Notes: a model not told the origin generated them from the sequence alone. 5,251 bases of DNA from JAAFIP01 sp043728315 (GCA_043728315.1 JAYTMT010000070.1:1-5251), one strand, 5' to 3'. Positions 1-5,251 are shown, counted from the first letter of the stretch. A program made the numbers and translations.

Positions 1-60
1 GGGGGAGTGTTCATAACTCGCCCTGCGGGCTCAGACAGATGAACACTCTGATCCCCCATT
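1..60. repeat. Hairpin unit at the left edge, cut by the window start
   Basis: GAGTGTTCAT (5-14) pairs with ATGAACACTC (39-48), flanked by G5 (1-5) and C5 (53-57), with a GCCC/GGGC inner stem near 20-29. The same unit occurs in inverted orientation at about 741-810. By comparison with that copy, the rest of this palindrome should lie just left of position 1. Confidence 0.7.
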
Positions 61-341
61 TGTTCAAAAAAACCAGCCCAGCGCCCTGATTGTTTGCGCG
101 TTGGCACAGCACTCGCTTAGCCGCAGGGCGAGGTTTTTGCTCGGAGCGGGTTGAAAACTGCTCAGTTTCTGGTGCATCAGCATGCTGGCGTGCTGTTTCA
201 TGCTTGGATTTGTACTTTTCAAGGAAAATAGTGGCAATGTCAGCGTCATATGGTCATAGTGCGCTGCGTTTTTTATAGTAAATGGCACTCTACGAGTAGC
301 GTGTCTGCGGTATTAAAACCTCACAGCGAGCATAGTCCGAG

Positions 342-416
342 CAGCGTTTTGGCTATCCCGACCGACCGATTTCGGGTACTCCCGCATGAGGGCGCATCGG
401 GATAGCCAAAACGCTG
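342..416. repeat. Perfect 20-bp inverted repeat with a 35-nt loop
   Basis: CAGCGTTTTGGCTATCCCGA at 342-361 is exactly complementary in reverse to 397-416. A third, diverged copy lies at about 484-503 in the same orientation as 397-416. It lies within the inner part of the large palindrome and could form a stable stem in RNA or a cruciform in DNA. It has no adjacent T-tract and no gene ending nearby, so it is not called a terminator. Confidence 0.85.
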
Positions 417-683
417 ATCGGGCGCGCAAACCAGCTGCCACAAAAGCGCAAAGTAAGCAGTATTGGGGGGTATCCGAAATCGCTCAGACGGGAGCGCACA
501 AATGCTGCTTGGGCTGTGCTCGCTCTTGGGTTTTTGGATACCGGATACCGTCAAGTCTCAGGTGCTAAATACTACGAAAAAAGTAGCGAGCTATGACCAT
601 ATGACGCTGACATCTGCACTATTTTTCATAAAAGTACAAATCCAAGCAGTAAACCCCCGAAAACCCAACCACCTCGCCCTGCG

Positions 684-875
684 GCTACAGGGATCTGTGT
701 CCACGCGCAAACAATCGGGGCGCTGGGCTTGTTTTTTCGAGCAAATGGGGGACCAGAATGTTCATCTGTTTGAGGGCGAAGCCCGAGTTATGAACATTCC
801 CCCCATTTGCTTGGAAAAACAAGCTACCCCGAAGGGGCCAGCGACCGTTTGCGCGTGGACACAGATCCCTGTAGC
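684..875. repeat. 192-bp palindrome with perfect 29-bp ends
   Basis: The 29 bases at 684-712 are the exact reverse complement of 847-875. Inside them, GCAAATGGGGG (741-751) pairs with 800-810, GAATGTTCAT (756-765) pairs with ATGAACATTC (790-799), and the centre is a GGGC-GAA-GCCC hairpin (774-784). The left half belongs to the large inverted repeat. The right half is an additional, shorter copy that continues towards the 3' end of queG. Confidence 0.85.
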
Positions 876-935
876 TGCAGTAGTGACCACTTTTGGAGCT
901 GAACGTTGACGCAGCACAGCTCCCTGTAGCCGCAG
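861..935 (+). repeat. Short direct repeat, two copies (861-880 and 916-935)
   Basis: ACAGATCCCTGTAGCTGCAG at 861-880 and ACAGCTCCCTGTAGCCGCAG at 916-935 agree at 18 of 20 positions. The motif also occurs in both arms of the large palindrome, near 118-128 and, inverted, near 680-695. This shows that repeat-family fragments run to within about 15 bp of the queG stop codon. Confidence 0.6.
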
Positions 936-949
936 CGCGACAAAAAAAA

Positions 950-2026
950 CTAACCCAAGCGCAACAACGCCCACTGCACATGCTCCCGCACCAGCGCGCT
1001 GGGGTGCTCCAGCCGCGAGCGCAGCGCTGCGATTATCTGTGGGGTCGAGGCCGCGTTGCCCAGGCCGACTGCCACATTGCGCAACCAGCGCTCGTGGCCA
1101 ATACGGCGAATCGGGCTGCCCTCGGTGTGGCGCAAAAAATCAGCCTCAGTCCATGCAAACAAGGTGACCAATTGCGCCCCCGTGAGGCCTGCGCGCGCGT
1201 CAAAATCGGGCAAGGCCGACAGGCGGGCGTATTTGTTCCATGGGCATACCGTTTGGCAATCGTCGCAGCCATAAATGCGGTTACCCATCAAGGGGCGCAG
1301 AGCCAAAGGGATGCTGCCTGCGTGCTCAATGGTGAGGTACGAGATGCAGCGGCGTGCATCCAAGCGGTGCGGGGCGATGATGGCCTGCGTGGGGCATACG
1401 CTGATGCAGGCGGTGCATGCGCCGCAGTGCGCAGTCACAGGCTCGCTGGCTGGCAGCGCAAAATCCACGTAAACTTCACCCAGAAAAAACATCGACCCCG
1501 CATCGCGCGAGAGTAGCAGCGTGTGCTTGCCCCGCCAGCCCAGCCCGCTGCGGCTGGCCAGCTCTGCTTCTAAAACGGGAGCACTGTCGGTAAACACCCT
1601 GTGCCCAAAGGGCCCGAGCACATCGGCCATCTTGTCGCACAGCTTTTGCAAGCGGGCGCGCAGCACCTTGTGGTAATCGCGCCCTCTGGCATACACCGAC
1701 ACCACGGCTTCGCCAGATTTGCCCAGCCGCGCCAGCTCGGTGCTTTGCCAATCGGGCGCTGTGCTGCGCGGCAAATAGTCCATGCGCGCGGTAATGACGC
1801 TCACCGTGCCGGGCACTAGCTCAGCGGGGCGGGCGCGGCGCAAACCGTGGGCGGCCATGTAGTGCATGCTGCCATGAAAGCCCGCATCTAGCCACGCCTG
1901 CAAGCCAGCTTCAGCGGCAGATAAATCAACCCCCGCCACGCCAATCTGAGAAAATCCCAACTCTTGCGCCCATTGGCGTACCTGAGTGACAAATTCTGTG
2001 GGATTATCGAGGGCATGTTGATTCAC
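950..2026 (-). CDS. queG: Epoxyqueuosine reductase QueG
   Basis: QueG is a cytoplasmic enzyme with cobalamin and two [4Fe-4S] clusters that reduces epoxyqueuosine to queuosine at tRNA position 34, the last step of queuosine synthesis. From the GTG start the protein has 358 residues (E. coli QueG has 379). The visible order is the DUF1730 N-terminal half, DSAPVLE near 147-153 with the Asp at the place of the family's proposed catalytic acid, GLGWRGKHTLL, then a dicluster ferredoxin module with Cys 201/204/207/211 (CGACTACISVCP), Cys 227, and Cys 254/257/261 (YGCDDCQTVCP). A HEAT-like C-terminus (RNVAVGLGN...) follows. The GTG at 2026 was chosen because it places the first conserved block (VRQWAQELGF) at the same distance from the N-terminus as in E. 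coli. An upstream in-frame ATG at 2089 would add 21 unconserved residues inside tsaE. A G-rich run directly abuts the GTG, so there is no well-spaced ribosome site. A T8 tract follows the stop but has no strong stem before it. Confidence 0.95.
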   Translation of the reverse strand: MNQHALDNPTEFVTQVRQWAQELGFSQIGVAGVDLSAAEAGLQAWLDAGFHGSMHYMAAHGLRRARPAELVPGTVSVITARMDYLPRSTAPDWQSTELARLGKSGEAVVSVYARGRDYHKVLRARLQKLCDKMADVLGPFGHRVFTDSAPVLEAELASRSGLGWRGKHTLLLSRDAGSMFFLGEVYVDFALPASEPVTAHCGACTACISVCPTQAIIAPHRLDARRCISYLTIEHAGSIPLALRPLMGNRIYGCDDCQTVCPWNKYARLSALPDFDARAGLTGAQLVTLFAWTEADFLRHTEGSPIRRIGHERWLRNVAVGLGNAASTPQIIAALRSRLEHPSALVREHVQWALLRLG

Positions 2027-2497
2027 CCCCCTATTGTAAAAACGCTTATGTGGCAAACCGAGGACGATACCTGTGCGTTTGCACAGCATTTAGCCCAAAA
2101 TGCAGCCATTCGCAGCGCTTTTGTGGAGCTGCGCGGCGAGCTGGGCGCAGGCAAAACCAGTTTTGTGCGGCATTTGCTGCGCGCACTGGGCGTGGCGGGG
2201 CGCATCAAAAGCCCCACCTATGCAGTGGTCGAACCCCACGAAGTGCCCGGCGCGTCGGGGGATTTGAAAATTTGGCATTTTGATTTTTACCGCTTCACCG
2301 ACCCACGCGAGTGGGAAGACGCGGGCTTTCGAGACCTGTTTGCGCAGGCTGGCCTGAAGCTGGCCGAGTGGCCAGACAAAGCACGCGCCGCCCTGCCCGA
2401 GGCCGATTTAGTAATAGCCATAGACGTGCAGGCCGATGCCTCTCGCAACGTGACTTTGACTGCGCAAACCCAGCTGGGTGCAGCGCTGCTGGCATGA
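2015..2497 (+). CDS. tsaE: tRNA threonylcarbamoyladenosine biosynthesis ATPase TsaE
   Basis: TsaE is the P-loop ATPase that works with TsaB and TsaD to make t6A at position 37 of ANN-decoding tRNAs; it is essential in many bacteria. The 160-residue product shows the Walker A motif GELGAGKTS (41-49), the conserved SPTYAVVEPH segment (66-75), the HFDFYR block (88-93) and the LAEWP motif (117-120), all in family order. Length matches the family (about 150-160). The start is uncertain. ATG 2015 gives an N-terminus of the usual length, but GAGGG lies only about 1 nt before it. ATG 2048 (149 aa) lacks a ribosome site but would avoid overlapping queG. ATG 1964 would push 63 bp into queG and adds unconserved residues. 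tsaE is divergent from queG and overlaps amiC by 4 nt (ATGA), so tsaE and amiC are almost certainly one transcript with coupled translation. Confidence 0.93.
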   Translation: MLIHPPIVKTLMWQTEDDTCAFAQHLAQNAAIRSAFVELRGELGAGKTSFVRHLLRALGVAGRIKSPTYAVVEPHEVPGASGDLKIWHFDFYRFTDPREWEDAGFRDLFAQAGLKLAEWPDKARAALPEADLVIAIDVQADASRNVTLTAQTQLGAALLA

Positions 2498-4095
2498 GCA
2501 ATAGTTTGTATCCCCCTGCTTCGGTTGCTTTGGTACACGTGTCTGGCAGCGCTGCGCGCGTTACTGAACAAAACACAGCACAAAATCCGCAGTTTCGCGC
2601 ACCCGTCTCGCGCCGCAGCGCCCTGCAAGCAGGTGCGCTGGTATTGCTGCTAGGGCGCAGCCACATTGCCTGGGGCGCTACCATAGTTGCAGTGCGGGTG
2701 TGGCCAGCGGCAGACTACACACGGGTTACCATCGAGTCCGATGCGCTGCTCACGGCCAAGCCGATTTTTGTGGCCAACCCGCCGCGCTTGGCGGTGGATT
2801 TGGTGGGCATAGAGCTTAGCCCCGCCCTGCGCGAGCTGGTAGGGCGCGTGAAATCTGACGACCCCTTTATCAGCGGCGTGCGCGTGGGCCAGAGCATGCC
2901 GGGCGTGGTGCGCCTCGTGCTTGATCTGAAGCAGCCCGCCCTGCCCCAAGTGTTTAATCTGCCGCCAGTGGCCGCCTACCAACACCGGCTGGTGTTTGAC
3001 CTGTTTCCCGCGAACGTGGCCGACCCGCTAGAAGCCCTGATAGCCGAGCGCACGCGCGACACCGCCACCCAAGCCGCAGCGCAGGGGCTTAAATCATCGA
3101 GCGGGCTGTCGACATCCTCAGTGGCATCTGCTAACAAGCCTAGCGACAAAGCACCCGAATCCAAAGCTGACCCACTGGGCGATTTAATTGCCCAGCAAAG
3201 CGCGCAAAAAAGCGCCAACACCAAACCCGCAGCCAATCCAGCCACTTCTGCGCCCAGCCCATCAGCAGCACAAAACACTAATAAATCAATAGCAAACAAT
3301 GACCATTCCACGCTGACATTGGGTAAAAATTCTGTAAAAACACCCGCAGAAGGCAATTTAGAAGCCAAGACCGACCGCCTGATCATTGTGGCGCTCGACG
3401 CAGGCCATGGCGGCGAAGACCCGGGTGCGATTGGGCCAGCGGGCACGCGGGAGAAAGACATTGTTTTAAACATCGCCCTCAAGCTGCGCGAGCGCATCAA
3501 CGCCGCCAGCGTGAACGGCAACCCCATGCGCGCCATGCTCACCCGCGATGGCGACTTTTTTGTGCCCCTGAGCGTGCGGGTGCAAAAAGCGCGGCGGGTG
3601 CAGGCTGACTTATTCATCAGCATCCATGCCGATGCATTCACCACCCCACAGGCCAGCGGCGCCAGCGTATTTGCGCTCAGTCAAAGGGGCGCCAGCAGCG
3701 CGGCTGCGCGCTACATGGCCAACAAAGAAAACAGTGCCGACGCCGTGGGCGGCATCAACCTAGGCGCCAAAGACCAGCAGCTGCAAAACGCCCTGCTCGA
3801 CATGAGCACCACCGCGCAAATCAACGATTCGCTCAAGCTAGGCGGCCACTTTTTAGGGGAAATTGGCGGCTTTGCCAAGCTGCACAAGCCCCGCGTAGAG
3901 CAAGCTGGCTTTGCCGTGCTCAAAGCGCCCGACATCCCCAGCATATTGATAGAAACCGCCTTCATCAGTAACCCCGACGAAGAGCAAAAACTGCGTGACC
4001 AAGCCTACCAAGACCGCCTAGCCGATGCCATGATGCGCGGCATATTGCGCTATTTTGCCAAAAACCCGCCGCTGGCGCGATCACGTACTACTTAA
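2494..4095 (+). CDS. amiC: N-acetylmuramoyl-L-alanine amidase AmiC, Tat-exported
   Basis: This is a periplasmic zinc amidase that cleaves the lactyl-amide bond between MurNAc and the stem peptide, splitting septal peptidoglycan during daughter-cell separation. The product has 533 residues. It opens with an unusually long n-region and a twin-arginine motif SRRSALQ (39-45), followed by the hydrophobic ALVLLLG stretch. An AMIN domain (about 63-170) is expected to target it to the septum. A low-complexity Ala/Ser/Lys linker follows (about 172-295), and then an Amidase_3 domain (about 296-521) with putative zinc ligands H305 (DAGHGGEDPGA), E320 (TREKD) and H378 (SIHAD) and catalytic Glu 487 (IETAFISN). 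The inserted segment about 400-470 corresponds to the autoinhibitory region known in AmiA/B/C, normally relieved by an EnvC/NlpD-type activator. The ATG was chosen because it overlaps the tsaE stop (ATGA); the frame is open further upstream only as a shadow of tsaE. The linker repeats DPLxxLIA (177-184 and 226-233) and contains an AT-rich patch (about 3280-3360) unlike the rest of the gene. Confidence 0.95.
   Translation: MSNSLYPPASVALVHVSGSAARVTEQNTAQNPQFRAPVSRRSALQAGALVLLLGRSHIAWGATIVAVRVWPAADYTRVTIESDALLTAKPIFVANPPRLAVDLVGIELSPALRELVGRVKSDDPFISGVRVGQSMPGVVRLVLDLKQPALPQVFNLPPVAAYQHRLVFDLFPANVADPLEALIAERTRDTATQAAAQGLKSSSGLSTSSVASANKPSDKAPESKADPLGDLIAQQSAQKSANTKPAANPATSAPSPSAAQNTNKSIANNDHSTLTLGKNSVKTPAEGNLEAKTDRLIIVALDAGHGGEDPGAIGPAGTREKDIVLNIALKLRERINAASVNGNPMRAMLTRDGDFFVPLSVRVQKARRVQADLFISIHADAFTTPQASGASVFALSQRGASSAAARYMANKENSADAVGGINLGAKDQQLQNALLDMSTTAQINDSLKLGGHFLGEIGGFAKLHKPRVEQAGFAVLKAPDIPSILIETAFISNPDEEQKLRDQAYQDRLADAMMRGILRYFAKNPPLARSRTT
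3298..3321 (+). repeat. Match to the intergenic repeat family inside the amiC linker
   Basis: These 24 bases agree at 20 of 24 positions with the reverse complement of 235-258 in the left palindrome arm, and similarly with 592-615 in the right arm. Both encode DHxTLT when read in this frame. The patch sits in an AT-rich island within the GC-rich gene, in the linker where an in-frame insertion would be tolerated. It may be a remnant of the repeat captured as coding sequence. The match is short, so chance is possible. Confidence 0.4.
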
Positions 4096-4104
4096 ATCGC
4101 GCAC

Positions 4105-4127
4105 AAAAAAACCACCCGCAGGTGGTT
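4105..4127 (-). terminator. Rho-independent terminator for the 78-aa gene
   Basis: Read on the minus strand this is AACCACC-TGCG-GGTGGTT running directly into a T-tract: a 7-bp stem with a 4-nt loop and six further Ts (4110-4105, the first of which can pair). It lies 25 nt past the stop of the small minus-strand gene. On the plus strand the same stem, 14 nt after the amiC stop, has no T-tract behind it, so it should terminate mainly minus-strand transcription and at most weakly end amiC mRNA. Confidence 0.8.
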
Positions 4128-4152
4128 GGTAGCATGCTGGAGCAGCACCGTT

Positions 4153-4389
4153 TCACTGCCAAATTTTGGTGATGCTCGCAAACAATGCAACCGCAGCACA
4201 CATGCTGCCTAGCGACCACTTGATGATCTCAAACTTAGCCTCAGACAAATCTAACTTAGTGGCCAACTGCGCGGCATGCAATGTGTAGCGCTGGTCAATG
4301 GTTTTGTTCAACGAATCAACAACCGCACGTGCATCGTCATCGCTGATGCCCACCTTGCGAAATACGTTGTAAATTTCAATATCCATCAT
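4153..4389 (-). CDS. Small DUF1640/CCDC90-like membrane protein, putatively SOS-regulated
   Basis: This is a 78-residue protein of unknown function. An N-terminal helical part (about 1-35, including FRKVGISDDDARAVVDSLN) is followed by QLATKLDLSEAKFEIIKW (41-58) and a single C-terminal hydrophobic segment (about 58-76), predicting a tail-anchored inner-membrane protein. The LATKxDLxExKxEIIKW block followed by a terminal membrane helix resembles short bacterial proteins annotated as DUF1640/CCDC90-like, often found in accessory contexts. That resemblance is from memory, not a search. The first of two consecutive ATGs was chosen because AAAAGGG (4405-4399) sits 9 nt before it; the second would be 12 nt away. 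It has a near-perfect promoter overlapped by a LexA-type box and its own terminator, so it appears monocistronic. It faces amiC convergently and lies downstream of dedA. It might instead be a decayed fragment of a longer family member, but the intact expression signals argue against decay. Confidence 0.75.
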   Translation of the reverse strand: MMDIEIYNVFRKVGISDDDARAVVDSLNKTIDQRYTLHAAQLATKLDLSEAKFEIIKWSLGSMCAAVALFASITKIWQ

Positions 4390-4432
4390 GCGAGTTTACC
4401 CTTTTGTCTGGTTCTCAGGTGTTGTGATTTTG

Positions 4433-4448
4433 CTGTAATTATAAACAG
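4433..4448 (-). promoter_or_regulatory. Putative LexA (SOS) box over the -10 of the 78-aa gene
   Basis: CTGTTTATAATTACAG on the minus strand fits CTGT-N8-ACAG, the LexA operator of beta- and gammaproteobacteria, with eight of eight spacer bases A or T. Over the 20-bp E. coli consensus, 15 positions agree. It lies 44 nt before the start codon and encloses the TATAAT hexamer, so a bound repressor would block RNA polymerase. Eight fixed bases are expected about once per 65 kb at random, so finding one here by chance has odds of roughly 8% for the whole window and much lower for this exact place. Confidence 0.65.
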
Positions 4449-4465
4449 TTTTACAACATACCCAA
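4438..4465 (-). promoter_or_regulatory. Promoter of the 78-aa gene
   Basis: A perfect -10 hexamer TATAAT (4443-4438) is preceded by TTGGGT (4465-4460) at a 16-bp spacing, which matches the -35 consensus only at TTG. The transcript would start near 4431, giving a leader of about 40 nt. The gap between dedA and this gene (4390-4470) is otherwise AT-rich, unlike its GC-rich neighbours. Confidence 0.7.
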
Positions 4466-4470
4466 AGAAA

Positions 4471-5112
4471 TCAAACCTTCACCTTACTCGCCCGCCAAGC
4501 CCCAAACATCGCCATCAGCCCGGGCACAATGATCATCGCCCAAATAATGATGCTCATGTTGGCTTTTACCCAAGCCATGTTGCCAAACACATAGCCCAAG
4601 CTCACCAAACCCACCACCCACAGCAGCGCACCAATCACGTTGTAATAAATAAATTTGCTGCGCGTCATTTCGGCCACGCCCGCCACAAAGGGCACAAAGG
4701 TGCGCAAAAATGGCAAAAAACGCGCCAAAAGAATCGTGATGCCGCCGTATTTTTCGTAAAAAGCGTGGGCTTGGTCAAAAGCCTTGCGGTTAAAAAAGCG
4801 GGAGTTTTCCCACTGGAACACTTTGGGCCCAAAGTAACGACCAATCGAGTAATTGCATTGGTCGCCCAAAACCGCAGCCACCAGCAGCACCGGCACCGCT
4901 ATGCCATAGTGCATCAGCCCTGCGCCGCACAGCGCGCCCACTATGAACAGCAGCGAATCCCCGGGCAAAAACGGCATCACCACCACACCCGTTTCGGTAA
5001 AAATAATGGCAAACAGCAGCACATACACCAGCGTGCCGTATTGGGCCACAAAGGCCTCTAGGTGGCGGTCTACGTGCAAGATAAAGTCAATCAGAGTGGT
5101 AATGAGTTCCAT
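4471..5112 (-). CDS. dedA: DedA-family inner membrane protein
   Basis: This is a 213-residue polytopic membrane protein of the DedA/VTT (SNARE-associated) family. Members support membrane homeostasis and proton-motive force, and some recycle the undecaprenyl-phosphate lipid carrier. The start, MELITTLIDFILHVDRHL, aligns residue for residue with E. coli DedA (MDLIYFLIDFILHID), which fixes the ATG. Conserved features are FTETGVVVMPFLPGDS (38-53) and ARFLPFLRTFVPFVAG (130-145). The charged residues E40, D52, R131 and R137 match those reported essential in YqjA/YghB (E39, D51, R130, R136). Re-entrant and membrane helices cover about 29-64, 70-93, 124-146, 154-178 and 186-206. No ribosome site is visible in the 12 nt before the ATG (AAAACCTACCCC). 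The upstream toxin-like gene ends 12 nt before it, so translation may depend on coupling to that gene. It is followed by a separate promoter, not by a clear terminator. Confidence 0.93.
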   Translation of the reverse strand: MELITTLIDFILHVDRHLEAFVAQYGTLVYVLLFAIIFTETGVVVMPFLPGDSLLFIVGALCGAGLMHYGIAVPVLLVAAVLGDQCNYSIGRYFGPKVFQWENSRFFNRKAFDQAHAFYEKYGGITILLARFLPFLRTFVPFVAGVAEMTRSKFIYYNVIGALLWVVGLVSLGYVFGNMAWVKANMSIIIWAMIIVPGLMAMFGAWRASKVKV

Positions 5113-5124
5113 GGGGTAGGTTTT

Positions 5125-5251
5125 CTATTGGTAAATATGTTTGCGGTCGGCCAGCTCGACCACCAGTATGCACAGCGCGCCGTCTTGCAATTCGCACACC
5201 ACGCGATAGTCTCCGATGCGGTAGCGCCAAAATGCGCCCAAAGCCTTGCCT
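5125..5251 (-). CDS. RelE/ParE-family toxin, C-terminal part (5' end outside window)
   Basis: Only the last 41 codons are present. They read GKALGAFWRYRIGDYRV followed by VCELQDGALCILVVELADRKHIYQ and TAG. The GKxL...WRYRIGDYRVVCEIQD...VLVVEVxxRxxIY pattern is typical of type II RelE/ParE toxins, where the RYRIGDYR strand carries positively charged residues for RNA contact. In the usual HR(K)xVY ending, this copy has ADRKHIY, lacking the common VGHR. The spacing between GKAL and the WRYR block is shorter than in many relatives. The family is fairly clear, but whether the toxin is active and whether an antitoxin gene precedes it cannot be judged from the window. It is probably co-transcribed with dedA, 12 nt downstream. 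Confidence 0.85.
   Translation of the reverse strand, partial: GKALGAFWRYRIGDYRVVCELQDGALCILVVELADRKHIYQ

Larger units (their letters stand above)
1..805. repeat. Long imperfect inverted repeat (arms about 1-385 and 465-805), non-coding
   Basis: The reverse complement of about 465-805 realigns with about 1-385. Perfect blocks include 23 bp (237-259 with 591-613), 19 bp (201-219 with 630-648) and 14 bp (88-101 with 702-715). The inner parts (about 321-385 against 465-530) also match, at a rough 75% by eye. The left arm carries about 46 extra bases between positions 101 and 201. The open frames crossing this region read similar peptides from opposite strands, as expected from the inverted repeat rather than from genes. 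I see no transposase, tRNA or other gene in 1-949, so this is the content of the long gene-free stretch. It could be two head-to-head copies of a dispersed repeat or a decayed non-autonomous mobile element. The inverted repeat is directly visible; its identity is unknown. Confidence 0.85.

Noticed and set aside
741..810. Integron attC site
   Set aside because: The hairpin is palindromic, but I do not find paired GTTRRRY and RYYYAAC core sites and no integrase or cassette gene is adjacent.
463..909. 148-codon open frame on the plus strand across the repeat region, and open frames at 64-288, 321-554 and 685-981 on the minus strand
   Set aside because: Similar peptides appear from opposite strands at mirrored positions because the DNA is an inverted repeat; there is no ribosome site and no recognisable domain.
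1..949. CRISPR array or tRNA gene
   Set aside because: Repeats are inverted and irregularly spaced rather than regular direct repeats, and no cloverleaf with a CCA-type end is visible.
938..960. Rho-independent terminator after queG
   Set aside because: There is a T8 tract on the minus strand just past the stop, but the bases before it form at best a 3-4 bp stem.
893..1516. 207-codon plus-strand frame antisense to queG
   Set aside because: It is the complement of a clear QueG coding region with its iron-sulfur cysteines, and has no recognisable domain of its own.
2311..2493. Upstream extension of the amiC frame by 61 codons
   Set aside because: It lies entirely within tsaE, has shadow-like composition, and would bury the Tat signal 100 residues inside the protein; ATG 2494 with the ATGA overlap is far better.
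4110..4135. Plus-strand terminator for amiC
   Set aside because: The stem is present, but on the plus strand it is preceded by As and followed by TGGTAGC, with no T-tract; the orientation fits the minus-strand gene.
4433..4448. The CTGT/ACAG dyad as a dedA terminator
   Set aside because: The stem is only 4 bp with an A/T loop and lacks a T-tract; the promoter and LexA-box reading explains it better.
4276..5061. 261-codon plus-strand frame opposite dedA
   Set aside because: His/Gln/Lys-rich composition of an antisense shadow; dedA on the minus strand matches its family over the full length.

Overview
The window looks like chromosomal DNA from a betaproteobacterium, most likely order Burkholderiales (Comamonadaceae-like). 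The basis is a moderately GC-rich composition, proteins that resemble that group's QueG, TsaE, AmiC and DedA, and the divergent layout queG <- / -> tsaE-amiC. No database search was run, so the lineage is an inference.

Layout. Positions 1-949 hold no credible gene. They form a dense nest of inverted repeats: a long imperfect palindrome with arms about 1-385 and 465-805, a perfect 20-bp dyad at 342-416, and a second palindrome at 684-875 with perfect 29-bp ends. Next comes queG (minus, 950-2026), a tRNA queuosine enzyme. Its proposed GTG start overlaps the start of the divergent tsaE (plus, 2015-2497), a tRNA t6A enzyme. tsaE overlaps amiC (plus, 2494-4095), a Tat-exported peptidoglycan amidase, through ATGA. 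On the minus strand downstream are a terminator (4105-4127), a 78-aa small membrane protein (4153-4389) with its own promoter, dedA (4471-5112), and the 3' end of a RelE/ParE-type toxin gene (5125-5251, cut by the window edge).

How the genes relate. queG and tsaE both serve tRNA anticodon-loop modification (positions 34 and 37). amiC and dedA both concern the cell envelope: septal peptidoglycan cleavage and membrane or lipid-carrier homeostasis. The toxin fragment and dedA are 12 nt apart on the same strand and are probably co-transcribed.

The two observations most worth following are these. First, the small membrane protein gene has a near-consensus LexA (SOS) box, CTGT-N8-ACAG with an all-A/T spacer, that encloses a perfect TATAAT -10 hexamer. 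With its own terminator it looks like a self-contained SOS-inducible unit. Second, the 5' repeat region is made of multiple inverted copies of one family, and a short match to it lies inside the amiC linker coding sequence.
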